Positions 32,862 to 42,424 of a stretch of DNA of 64,000 bases are shown in pieces (position 1 is the stretch's first letter; the number at the start of each line of letters is the position of its first letter). Under the pieces are notes generated by a model. The model had not been told where the DNA came from. It saw only the letters and a program-made list of their open reading frames with translations, and did no database searches. The DNA lies in assembly GCA_037367405.1 (NCBI GenBank), contig JAZKJV010007248.1, positions 248,001-312,000 of the forward strand, read 5' to 3'. The translations under genes and the position numbers were made by a program. Source of the DNA: Ottelia alismoides. Its lineage: Eukaryota; Streptophyta; Magnoliopsida; Alismatales; Hydrocharitaceae.

Positions 32862-34374
32862 GCACGGCTTAGTAGTTGTTTTTGTTTTATTTTTCGTTTT
32901 TGTTTTCGCGGTTTTTCGCGGCTCTCCGGAGCCCGCGGCTTTTCGCGGCTTTTGTTCATAGTTCCTTTTTGATTTATTTTGTTTTATTTTGATTTTCTTT
33001 TCTTTTTATTTTTGTTTTATTTTGTGTGATTATTTTGTTTCCATTTTTGCACATATACCCTTGTTTTTATTTTCATTTATTATTTGATTATTGTTTATTG
33101 GTCTGACCACTTTTCCTGTCTTCTTGCGAGGGCCCGAGGACCGCGGAGGCGACTTTCGAGGAGCCGGTGCAGCCGCGAGACTTGGAGGCGGCTTCTTTCT
33201 CTACGAAGCCGCAGGAGAGAGCGAGAGGAGAGAGTTGAGTGGGGTGAGGCAGTAGGATAGTTTTTATTTCATTTATTCATTCTTAATTGTAATAATACAG
33301 GGACAGGCCTTTCTGAGACTCTTAGACACTTATACCGTAGCGGGTCTGTTTCGCTGAGCACCGGCGTGCTCGGGGGACCCATTAGGACCCCTCGGTTTTT
33401 CGCGGCTTTTTACGCGGCTTTTCTTTTTCTTTCTTTCTTACTGTCATTTGCCGGTTTTTCGCGGTTTTTGCTTGAGCCCCTAGATTTAGGACTTTGTGGT
33501 GATTGTGCCGTAGCTGAGTAGGATCCAAACACCTTAAGGCTTATCTGTTCCTATAGAATCGTAATTGGACCTGCTTAAAATAATTAATAAAAATAACCGA
33601 CTCGCTAGCTTCCGTAGCCTACGTGTCGTAGCTCATCCTGTAAAGCGCTTACTCCTACCCCCGATTTGTCGGGCAGGGGAGGGACGAGCCAAGACCGGAC
33701 CCTTTGGCTTGGAGGTCGGTGACCGGTTAGACGGTTCATCGCTAGAAAGTGCTTGTTTAGGACTCGGCTTTTTACCGTTGCATCATATAGCTTAGTTTAA
33801 TTTCTGTCTTTATTTTATGCGCGGATCACTCTGCATGTAGAGAGCTGGAGGCAGGTACGCTTTTCTGACTTTGCATGCATCATTGATTTCTCGTGCATCG
33901 GCTTTTTCGACTTCTCCCCCCGTTTTTGACTTAATAATCAGGAGAATCGAAAAATTCGTTAGGCGTTTTTGTTTGATTTGAAAAATACCTAAAAAGAGAA
34001 ATCATAAAATTGGGACTGTTTAAAATTATCGACCTTAAAACTCGCTCACCCTAAAAATTTTGTATTGGGGAAAGCAACCCCCTCATTGCTTGGTTTGCAT
34101 GTGCGAGAGAGTGACCCGAACACTAGGTAGAGCTCCCCGTTGCTATACTTGACTGACTACCGACTCTTCCGTGCGGGCCAGTCGGTTGGGTTAGCAGCGG
34201 ATATCCCAACAGGTCACGTAATCGCTCTGATATTTGTGTGTTCACCAAATAAAACAGACAAGATAATTCGACCGAACTTTCACGGTCTTCAGCTCGCGTT
34301 GCGTTGGTGAACCGGGGGTTTTTTTTCAGATCATAGTTTTTCCAGATCCCATCCGCCCTACTCGCCAGATCAAG
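32862..34374 (+). other. Leader of element A
   Basis: A 1.5-kb noncoding leader. CGCGG/TTTTCGCGG repeats and a small GGCTC-TCCG-GAGCC stem occur at 32906-32965, and the palindrome GAGCACCGGCGTGCTC at 33356-33371. Homologous sequence fills the leaders of B and D. No conserved ORF is seen. Confidence 0.78.
33356..33371 (+). other. Leader palindrome GAGCAC-CGGC-GTGCTC (element A)
   Basis: A 6-bp perfect stem with a CGGC loop, shared in place with B (22117) and D (17419-17438). Confidence 0.5.
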
Positions 34375-35925
34375 ATGATGGGTAGACGGTCTCTTAGGCA
34401 GCCTCTGGCTGCACCGCTTTCGGGCGCGTCTACCTCATCATCTAGGTTGGCTCGCGAGAGCTCAGACCCGCTCTCCGAGCCCGAGTACGACTCCACCCTT
34501 TTCCCCCGCGATCCCCTTTCTGACCGCCCTGAGAGACATGAGCTCGAGGAGAGATTGATACATTTGACGGCACCTGAGTTGGGCTCATTTGATTTTGCAG
34601 ACGTCGAGATGGCAGGCGCAGGCAGTTCTGACGATCACTCCCGTCCCGAGCACTTTGTACTAGACCAGGGAGCGATCAACTCCACCCTGATCGCACAGTT
34701 AGAGACAGTCCAGCAGCAGCTCCGCGATCAGGGAGCTTTTATGATAGAGATGAGGCGTGAGATGGAGAGGCTCAGAGCAGATAGAGATGAGCAGAGCGAG
34801 CCCGAGGACCCGGATGCAGAGGCACAGGCACGAGCCGCAGCAGCAGCAGCAGCAGCCGCGGTCGCCGCCGCAGCGGCAGCAGCCGCAGGAGGAGCAGGAC
34901 CACCTAGACCGATGCGGGAGTTGCACAACCCCGGATCTACTTTGATGCACCATTGGGTTGTGGTTCCAGCCATCGTGGGGGACTTCAAGTTCCCCCCGAA
35001 CACCTTGCAGATGCTTCCGCGGTTCCATGGACTGGCTACCGAGGAGCCCCATCTCCACCTACAGGAGTTTCTCATGATTTGCAGTACTGTCCACGACAGG
35101 CATGTGGACCAGGATACCATACGGATGATTGCCTTCCCCTTCTCACTGGCAGATAGAGCAGCCACCTGGCTGAAGCATTTGGGGAGATTCGTGTACACCT
35201 GGGAGCAGCTCCGCACCAAGTACTTGAACAAGTACTATCCACTCGGGCGGACGAACGCAGCGAGGGCCCTGATCAGCAACTTCTCCATGTTCCCCAACGA
35301 GCAGTTCCATGAGGCTTGGGAGAGGTTTAGAGAGCTTTTGGACAGATGCCCACACCACGATATCACGAAGCCGAACCTAGTTCAGATCTTTTTCAGTGGG
35401 TTGTCACCAGAGCTACAGGGCCTGGTGAACGCTTCTTGTGGCGGGTCCTACTTCGCCAAGGACCATGACCAGGTCTGGGCTATTTTTGAGGAGATGGCAG
35501 AGAATTACATGGTGATGTCCCAGACCCGTCTCTACACCCAGAAGACCCAGCCACATCAGCCAGGACCCGTGCAGTACCAGAGGATAGCACGGGTAGATGC
35601 AGGTCCATCTAGTTCGTCCGCAGCCACAGCAGCAGCACAGTTAGAGTCGTCAGCTGCGGACATGGGCATCATCAGCGAGAAGCTGGACCGCATGGAGCTA
35701 ATAGAGAAGAAGCAGTGCCAGAGCATAGCACAGATGGATCAGATGGCACAGGTCTTGAGCGACCTGAAGACACAGCTCATGTGTCTCCAGGAGACACAGA
35801 CGGCTTCTCAGCCCCGTCTTCAGTCGCGAGGCGACGCCGGCAGCAGCAGCAGCTCGTCCCAGCGCTCCAGCACCCCAGTGCAGCCTAGACAGGTTCACCT
35901 TGTACAGGCGGAGCCGTACCAGTAG
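34375..35925 (+). CDS. gag: Element A Gag (capsid) protein, 516 codons to an in-frame TAG
   Basis: Gag forms the virus-like particle that packages retrotransposon RNA. The start MMGRRSLRQPL follows the leader and is shared in position and sequence with B and C. Residues about 105-140 are heptad-like and charged (LETVQQQLRDQGAFMIEMRR), suggesting a coiled coil. A poly-Ala run encoded by GCAGCAGC repeats follows at about 153-175 and differs in length in B and C. The retrotransposon gag core spans about 200-370 (FHGLATEEPHLHLQEF, AFPFSLADRAATWLKHL, RCPHHD). No CCHC zinc knuckle is visible. The TAG at 35923-35925 replaces a Gln codon (CAG in B and C), and the same frame continues directly into pol, so this is either a nonsense mutation or a stop that must be read through. 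Confidence 0.93.
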   Translation: MMGRRSLRQPLAAPLSGASTSSSRLARESSDPLSEPEYDSTLFPRDPLSDRPERHELEERLIHLTAPELGSFDFADVEMAGAGSSDDHSRPEHFVLDQGAINSTLIAQLETVQQQLRDQGAFMIEMRREMERLRADRDEQSEPEDPDAEAQARAAAAAAAAAVAAAAAAAAGGAGPPRPMRELHNPGSTLMHHWVVVPAIVGDFKFPPNTLQMLPRFHGLATEEPHLHLQEFLMICSTVHDRHVDQDTIRMIAFPFSLADRAATWLKHLGRFVYTWEQLRTKYLNKYYPLGRTNAARALISNFSMFPNEQFHEAWERFRELLDRCPHHDITKPNLVQIFFSGLSPELQGLVNASCGGSYFAKDHDQVWAIFEEMAENYMVMSQTRLYTQKTQPHQPGPVQYQRIARVDAGPSSSSAATAAAQLESSAADMGIISEKLDRMELIEKKQCQSIAQMDQMAQVLSDLKTQLMCLQETQTASQPRLQSRGDAGSSSSSSQRSSTPVQPRQVHLVQAEPYQ

Positions 35926-38900
35926 CCGCAGCCCACTTTGCAGTCACCACCATCTCCAGAGATGCAGATGGTGGTCTACCAGCCGGATCAGCCGTTGGCA
36001 GTACTACCCCCAGCCCCCTTTGATGCAGAGCCGTTGATGGATGTCAACGGGATCTGGTACGACCGTCCCCAGCCTGGGATCCGACGAGATCATCCCGGAT
36101 TCAGGTGGGGGAGTGGTGGTGGCCAGCCCCAGCAGCAGCCGTCAGCACAGGGAGGGCAGTACTCCCAGTCGAGGGACCATCACCAGCCGCAGCAGCAGCC
36201 CCCAGTCTACCAGCAGCAGTCGTCCTACGTTCCTCGTCCCTATCAGCAGCAGGGACAGCCTTGGAGACGTGAGCAGCAGGCTCACCAGGGATACCAGCAC
36301 CAGCAGCACCCTCCTTCCTACCCCTCTTACCCTTACCAGCAGTCACAGCCTCATCCACAGAGAGGCCACCCGTCGGGCTCCCACGAGAGCCCCGCTTTGG
36401 ATGATATCACCCGCCTCCTCACGGACCAGCAGGCGACATTTCGACGGGAGATGGACGAGTTCCGCCAGGAGTTGCGGGATCTGGTGAGAGGGAAGGCCGC
36501 CATACCCGCCCAGATAGAGCCGAACCCGAACAATCTCAAGCGGAAGTCTGAGCAGGTAGTACATACTGAGTTAGCCACTCCTAGCGATCCATTTGATGAT
36601 ACTTCTTCAGATCTTTTTGATGTTGATTTTGCCACGCTTAGGAGCGGTAGGACCCCAGCCGGCGGCGGCGCCTCAGCTGAGCACCATCCCGAGGCGCCAC
36701 AGGAGGAGGAGGAGAGCGGTACTGAGGCCGCTCCAGATGATGACGGTGGTACTAAGGCCACCAAGGATGCTGATCCCACAGGCGGTACTGAGGCCGCCAC
36801 TTCACCAGATCTAGGAGGTGGTACTGATGCCACCCATGCAGCCGAGCCAGCACGCGGTACTGATGCCGCGAGACGTCTACCTTCAGCAGCAGCAGCAGAG
36901 CAGCCCGCCCGTGGTGGTACTGAGGCCACCGGTGTTTGTACAGATAGTGGTGTTGTTTTTCCTCATGGTCATGTATCTCGGAACTCTGCTATGAATAAAG
37001 GAAAAGGTTTATTTTCTTCTGGTCCCACTGTGGTGCGTGATGTATGTGTGGATCCGGTCCTTGAACCGCTTAGACCTTTTCCTAGTCCTTCATCTGAGAA
37101 GGACCCAGTGATCCCCTTCCCTAGAGCCCTTCAGATGGGGAAGGGGAAGAAAATTGATCCAAAAAAGAGAGAGCTTGAGGAGTTCAGCCAGAGCATGATA
37201 GATCGATTTCACATCCAGCTGACCCTCCAGGAGGCTTTGCAGCACATCCCCCTTCTCCAGAGATCTTTGAGAGAGAGGACTACAGTCAGGAGGAGGAGGA
37301 GGAACCACACTTCAGAGATCCATGTGCTGACCAAAGCCACGTGCTTTGCGATCCAGAACCGACTGCCAGCCAAGAGGCCAGATTCAGGGGCCCTGTATGT
37401 CAGATGCCAGATTAGTGAGCAGTGGTTCGACCGTACTCTTTTAGATAGCGGATCGTCGATCAACCTACTTCCGGCAGCCCTTCTCGACCGCTTCGAGATG
37501 GGCACTCTTCGACAGAGCAGGACAGTCCTTCAGTTCGCTGATCGATCTGTCAAGAGGCCGAAGGGGTTATTACAAGACGTTATCGTCACGATTCAGGGTC
37601 TGCAATTCCCCGTGGACTTCGTAGTGTTGGACATGGAGACCCCTGAGTCAGTGACCAATACCCCCATCATCCTTGGTCGTCCGTTCTTGGCCACAGCCAA
37701 GGCGGTGACTGATCATGATAGCGGGAAGGTGTACTTTCGCGTCCAGGGCGAGAGTATACAAATAGAGACGGTCGAGGACTATAGAGCCAGATTCAGATCC
37801 CGCTCAGATGCAAGTACCGATTCAGAGCAGCTGACAGACGCAGAGCCAGACATCCACCAGGACTGTGATTTTGTGATCACAGATGATGAGGCAGCTTGGG
37901 CAGACCTTGAGGCACAGACTACCCTCTCACTTTCAGACACAGCTGATGCAGAGATGACAGCAGAGGAGAGTCTGGAGAGCACAGACCTGGTTCAGGATAC
38001 CATTGCGGCAGCAGAGCCGGTCCTTGATCGCAGCACGATGAGTCGTGATGGTGGTGCTGATGCCACCTTGTTTCCCGGTGGTACTGATGCCACCGTTTCT
38101 GATGCAGATCCCTCAGATTCAGAGTCTGATTGGGCCGACGGTTATGATCAGATGCCAGACCTGAGTTCAGCTGAGCCTAGGGATGAGGAGGAGGCAGATG
38201 CAGAGCAGAGCAGAGACAGTACAGTTGAGCACCCTTCTCCCGATCCAGTTTGCGAGAGTACACTTTCACTTTCCCAGGCAAATTTGGCAGACCTTGCAGC
38301 TTTCACTCAGTTTCTTCCACAGCCAGATTTGTCGGCACCCAGCATTCCAGAGCTGAAGCCGCTCCCTACTTCGCTGAAGTATCGATTCCTTGCGGGCGAT
38401 CCAGAGATGTACCCAGTCATCATCTCCGCCGAGTTGACTGGAGAGCAGGAATCCCGTTTGATGGGGGTTCTTGAAAAGAACCGCAAGGCGATCGGATGGA
38501 GCGTAGCAGATCTCCATGGGATTAGTCCATCAGTGTGCTCCCACCACATCTATCTCGAGGATGGGGCGAAGCCGTCGCGTGAGTTCCAGCGGCGTCTGAA
38601 CCCCAACCTGAGAGAGGTTGTCATGAAGGAAATATCGAAGTGGTGGGGTGCAGGTTTTATTTATCCCATTTCCGACTCCAAGTGGGTCAGTCCCTTGCAT
38701 GTGGTGCCCAAGAAGACGGGCATCACGACTGTGATCAGTGAGTCGGGAGAGGAGATTGCTACACGAGTACCCACCTCTTGGAGGGTTTGTGTTGACTACA
38801 GGAGACTCAACCAAGCCACCAAGAAGGACCATTTCCCCCTGCCTTTTATTGACCAGATCATTGAGAGACTGGCAGGGAAGAGCCATTATTGCTTCCTGGA

Positions 38901-41241
38901 TGGGTACTCGGGCTACAACCAAGTGGCCATCACTCCTGAGGATCAGGAGAAGACCACCTTTACCTGTCCCTTCGGCACATACGCTTTTCGACGCATGCCA
39001 TTTGGGCTATGCAACGCCCCTGCGACTTTCCAGAGGTGCATGCTGTCGATCTTTTCGGACATGGTAGGGGAGTGCCTTGAGGTCTTCATGGATGATTTCT
39101 CGATCTACGGCGACGGATTTGATTCTTGTCTTGACTGCCTAGATCGAGTACTTCAGCGATGTATTGAGTATCACTTGGTGCTATCTTGGGAGAAGAGTCA
39201 CTTCATGGTGACTCAAGGGACGGTGCTTGGCCATATCATCTCCAACAGGGGCATGGAGGTTGATCCGGCCAAGGTTGATGTCATTAGGAAACTCACACTG
39301 CCGTCCAATCTGAGGCAGTTACGGTCATTTCTGGGGCACGTTGGATTTTACAGGAGATTCATTCATGATTTTAGCAGGATTGCCCGACCGTTGACTGACC
39401 TCTTGACGAAAGACACCGAGTTCCTTGTCGATGACAAGTGTCTTTCGTCATTTGCTACTCTCCAGCAGTGTGTGATTGAGGCTCCTGTCCTCCAGCCACC
39501 TGATTGGTCTCTCCCATTCGAGATCATGACGGACGCCTCCGATTTTGCCGTAGGGGCAGTGCTGGGACAGAGGAGGGATGGAGTACCATTTGCTATACAC
39601 TATGCTAGCCGCACATTGGATTCCGCCCAGCGGAATTATACAGTCACAGAGAAGGAGATGCTAGCCGTAGTGTTTGCCCTGGATAAGTTTAGATCATATA
39701 TCATTGGATCTAGAGTGACTTTGTTTACAGATCACACCGCCATCAGGTACCTCATGGCAAAGAAGGATGCCAAGGCCAGACTGACTAGATGGATCCTTCT
39801 ACTCCAGGAGTTCGACATTGAGATTAAGGATAAGCCTGGAGTCAAGAATGTGGTGGCGGATCACCTCTCCCGATTAGAGCAGCCTGAGGAGACTGAGCAG
39901 ATTGATCCTATCAGAGATACCTTCCCAGATGAGGCGATCCTTGCTATCGCCTCACTCCCATGGTATGCCGATATTGTGAACTTTCTCGTTGCTGGGAAAG
40001 TCCCACAAGATTGGCCCAGGCAGAGGCTTGAGACCTTCCTAGCGAAGGCCAAGTCCTACCATTGGGAGGATCCCATCCTTTACCACGAAGGAGGGGATAG
40101 CGTCTGGCGTCGGTGTATTCCTCAGGAGGAACACCATAGCGTCCTCACTTACTGCCACAAGCTTGAGGCAGGAGGACATCATTCTGGGAGGAGAACGGCA
40201 CAGAAAGTGCTCCAATCCGGTTTGTGGTGGCCTACCCTCTTCAAGGACTCAGATGAGTTCGTGAAGAGGTGTACTGACTGTCAGAGGATGGGCACTTGTG
40301 GACAGCGTGATATGTTGCCGATGCAGCCCATTCACTTCTGTGAGGATTTTGACGCATGGGGCATCGATTTCATGGGTCCATTCCCTAAGAGTCAGGGATT
40401 TGAGTACATTCTGTTGGCCGTTGACTATGTGAGTCGTTGGGTGGAGGCTATCCCCGCCCGAGCCGCTGATGCGAGGACAGTTTGCAGATTTTTGAGGAAG
40501 CATATCATCACGCGGTTCGGGGTTCCACGAGTTCTTATTTCTGATGGGGGATCTCACTTCATCAACGACCAGGTGAAGGCACTTGCTAGCGAGTTCGGTA
40601 TAGACCATCGTGTTGCTACACCGTACCATCCACAGACGAATGGTCTAGCCGAAGTGTCGAATAGGGAGATCAAGACTATTCTGCAGAAAGTCGTCCGCCC
40701 TGACCGAAAGGATTGGTCACAGCTATTGGACTCGGTCTTGTGGGCATATAGGACGTCTTTCAAGACACCTTTGGGCACATCTCCCTTTCGCCTCGTATAT
40801 GGCAAGCCATGCCACCTACCTGTTGAGCTGAGGCACAAGTCACTCTGGGCAGTTACAGACATTCTTATGGATCCAGATGGTATAGGAGACCAGAGGAGGG
40901 CAGAGCTAGCTGCCCTGGAGGAGCTTAGAGATGCAGCTTTCTCGAGCAGCCTACATTATAAGGAGAAAGTCAAGGAGTGGCATGATTCTCATATCAGCCA
41001 CAAGCATTTTGAGATTGGACAGAGAGTATGGCTGTTTGATGCGAGGCTTAGACTATTTCCAGGGAAGCTACAGAGCAAATGGAAAGGACCTTATCTGGTT
41101 CGGAAGGTACACGACAACGGTAGCATCGATATATCTGAGTTGTCTTCTGAGAGTACCTTCCGAGTGAACGGCCAGCGGCTCAAGCCATTTCTAGATCATG
41201 AGCCGCGGGTCGTTGATCTTGCCCCTATTCATTTTGCGTGA
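35926..41241 (+). CDS. pol: Element A Pol polyprotein (Gln-rich linker, protease, RT, RNase H, integrase)
   Basis: This continues Gag's frame after the TAG; the first Met is at 35938 (residue 1 here). Residues 1-150 are Gln/Tyr/Pro-rich, and 260-330 hold GG-T-E/D-A repeats. The protease active site DSG is at 503-505. RT has CVDYRRLN near 951 and the FMDDF box with Asp 1052-1053. RNase H starts with MTDASDF (Asp 1199) and has TEKEML and TDHTAIRYL. Integrase has an HHCC zinc finger near 1400-1450, catalytic Asp 1477, Asp 1536 and Glu 1572 with exact D-35-E spacing, and a KWKGPYLV (GPY/F) motif near 1715. It ends at the TGA at 41239. All catalytic residues are intact. Together these are the enzymes that process the polyprotein, copy the RNA into DNA and integrate it. 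The Athila lineage is the best fit. Confidence 0.95.
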   Translation, partial: PQPTLQSPPSPEMQMVVYQPDQPLAVLPPAPFDAEPLMDVNGIWYDRPQPGIRRDHPGFRWGSGGGQPQQQPSAQGGQYSQSRDHHQPQQQPPVYQQQSSYVPRPYQQQGQPWRREQQAHQGYQHQQHPPSYPSYPYQQSQPHPQRGHPSGSHESPALDDITRLLTDQQATFRREMDEFRQELRDLVRGKAAIPAQIEPNPNNLKRKSEQVVHTELATPSDPFDDTSSDLFDVDFATLRSGRTPAGGGASAEHHPEAPQEEEESGTEAAPDDDGGTKATKDADPTGGTEAATSPDLGGGTDATHAAEPARGTDAARRLPSAAAAEQPARGGTEATGVCTDSGVVFPHGHVSRNSAMNKGKGLFSSGPTVVRDVCVDPVLEPLRPFPSPSSEKDPVIPFPRALQMGKGKKIDPKKRELEEFSQSMIDRFHIQLTLQEALQHIPLLQRSLRERTTVRRRRRNHTSEIHVLTKATCFAIQNRLPAKRPDSGALYVRCQISEQWFDRTLLDSGSSINLLPAALLDRFEMGTLRQSRTVLQFADRSVKRPKGLLQDVIVTIQGLQFPVDFVVLDMETPESVTNTPIILGRPFLATAKAVTDHDSGKVYFRVQGESIQIETVEDYRARFRSRSDASTDSEQLTDAEPDIHQDCDFVITDDEAAWADLEAQTTLSLSDTADAEMTAEESLESTDLVQDTIAAAEPVLDRSTMSRDGGADATLFPGGTDATVSDADPSDSESDWADGYDQMPDLSSAEPRDEEEADAEQSRDSTVEHPSPDPVCESTLSLSQANLADLAAFTQFLPQPDLSAPSIPELKPLPTSLKYRFLAGDPEMYPVIISAELTGEQESRLMGVLEKNRKAIGWSVADLHGISPSVCSHHIYLEDGAKPSREFQRRLNPNLREVVMKEISKWWGAGFIYPISDSKWVSPLHVVPKKTGITTVISESGEEIATRVPTSWRVCVDYRRLNQATKKDHFPLPFIDQIIERLAGKSHYCFLDGYSGYNQVAITPEDQEKTTFTCPFGTYAFRRMPFGLCNAPATFQRCMLSIFSDMVGECLEVFMDDFSIYGDGFDSCLDCLDRVLQRCIEYHLVLSWEKSHFMVTQGTVLGHIISNRGMEVDPAKVDVIRKLTLPSNLRQLRSFLGHVGFYRRFIHDFSRIARPLTDLLTKDTEFLVDDKCLSSFATLQQCVIEAPVLQPPDWSLPFEIMTDASDFAVGAVLGQRRDGVPFAIHYASRTLDSAQRNYTVTEKEMLAVVFALDKFRSYIIGSRVTLFTDHTAIRYLMAKKDAKARLTRWILLLQEFDIEIKDKPGVKNVVADHLSRLEQPEETEQIDPIRDTFPDEAILAIASLPWYADIVNFLVAGKVPQDWPRQRLETFLAKAKSYHWEDPILYHEGGDSVWRRCIPQEEHHSVLTYCHKLEAGGHHSGRRTAQKVLQSGLWWPTLFKDSDEFVKRCTDCQRMGTCGQRDMLPMQPIHFCEDFDAWGIDFMGPFPKSQGFEYILLAVDYVSRWVEAIPARAADARTVCRFLRKHIITRFGVPRVLISDGGSHFINDQVKALASEFGIDHRVATPYHPQTNGLAEVSNREIKTILQKVVRPDRKDWSQLLDSVLWAYRTSFKTPLGTSPFRLVYGKPCHLPVELRHKSLWAVTDILMDPDGIGDQRRAELAALEELRDAAFSSSLHYKEKVKEWHDSHISHKHFEIGQRVWLFDARLRLFPGKLQSKWKGPYLVRKVHDNGSIDISELSSESTFRVNGQRLKPFLDHEPRVVDLAPIHFA
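36715..36935 (+). repeat. Gly-Gly-Thr-Glu/Asp-Ala coding repeats in A
   Basis: Five to six imperfect coding repeats of GGTGGTACTGATGCCACC type give GGTEAA/GGTDAT segments. Two further units lie far downstream at about 38043-38095. B and C have the same two sites with different copy numbers. Confidence 0.7.
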
Positions 41242-41372
41242 GATGTGGTCTTTGACTCACATCTAATGCATCTCACGCCTGAGCTTTACTGATCCTCCGC
41301 TGTACATAGATCCAGATGTCCATATCAGCACATTCTTTAGTCCCACATCCCTTTCTCCATCTTGTGATTATG

Positions 41373-41762
41373 CTATACTTAGGGTGCACTTTACCCTAAG
41401 TATAGGGGGGATGTGAGACCTTTCGGGTATTTCTTTTGTTTTTGTTTACCCCTGTTTTGCTGCCTATACTTAGGGGCATTTCACCCTAAGTATAGGGGGG
41501 GTAGACCCTGTACATTCTCCACTCGGTTTTCCCTTCGTGTACAGCCTGCTATACTTAGGATTACTTGATCCTAAGTGTAGGGGGAAGACCCGAGCCCCTC
41601 TTCACTTTTTATTCTGCTTTTGTATAGCCTTCCTTTTCACTTCCCTATACAAAGCACGAGTTATGTCTTCTTCATCGCTCTTGACTCTGAGGACATCGTT
41701 CGAGCTAAGTATAGGGGGTGTGTATATATTTCATATATACTTTAGCCATAACTCGTACTTTG
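41373..41762 (+). repeat. Hairpin cassette with polypurine-tract-like arms (element A)
   Basis: Stem 1 is 41373-41385/41393-41405 (13 bp, perfect). Stem 2 is 41463-41475/41484-41496 (13 bp, perfect). Stem 3 is 41549-41561/41568-41580 (one mismatch). All are CTATACTTAGG... with 3' arm ...CCTAAGTATAG followed by a G run. A fourth AAGTATAGGGGG copy at about 41707-41718 lies inside a longer stem (41650-41665/41747-41762). The 3' arm plus Gs equals the polypurine tract before the 3' LTR. Confidence 0.75.
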
Positions 41763-41818
41763 TGTGAGTGTGTTAATAAATAAAAATGGCTAAAAACCAC
41801 AAAAATTAAAAAATTTTC

Positions 41819-42135
41819 ATGTACATAATCTTCTTTTATTTGCACATACATAGCTAGTGTACAAATTATTTTTGTAAAAATGATTTCAAAAAAATCTTTT
41901 GTGTAAAGCTTGTGTAAATATTTTCTGTATCAAAATTATGTATATAGTACAAAATTTTTCCAAAATGTTTTGAAAATCAAAAGTTTGCAAAAATCTTGTG
42001 TAAATGTGTGTAAATATCTTTTTGCAAAACTTGCACTTCATGCATCATCATTCATGATTTCAAAACATTTTTCAAAAATTTTGCATGATTGTAAAATAGT
42101 GTGTAAATATGCATCTTTTTGTACATATGTATATA
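41819..42135 (+). promoter_or_regulatory. TGTANATA motif field in the 3' untranslated region of A
   Basis: At least seven sense-strand TGTAAATA/TGTATATA/TGTACATA words lie in about 320 bases after pol. Equivalent fields exist in B (about 48270-48570) and, reversed, in C (about 56240-56540). Confidence 0.45.
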
Positions 42136-42424
42136 GTTTTTCTGGATGATAGTTGACATTTAAACTAGCCTGGAATCAAATTGAGAAATGGAGCTTGATT
42201 AAGATCTTAATCCACCTAATTCTAAGAGGAACCTTATAGGGCTTAGGTTTAAGGCTTTTCAGGTCCATGGTGACTTAATTCTTTGAGTCCACTAGGCTAT
42301 GATCACATGTCATCTCAATGAGCCTAAATAGAGCACTTAACAACAACACATGACTCATATAGATTATGGCTTTACTTGGACAACCGCACTATGCACCGAG
42401 CTCTCTACGGATGAGGTGGTGAGG

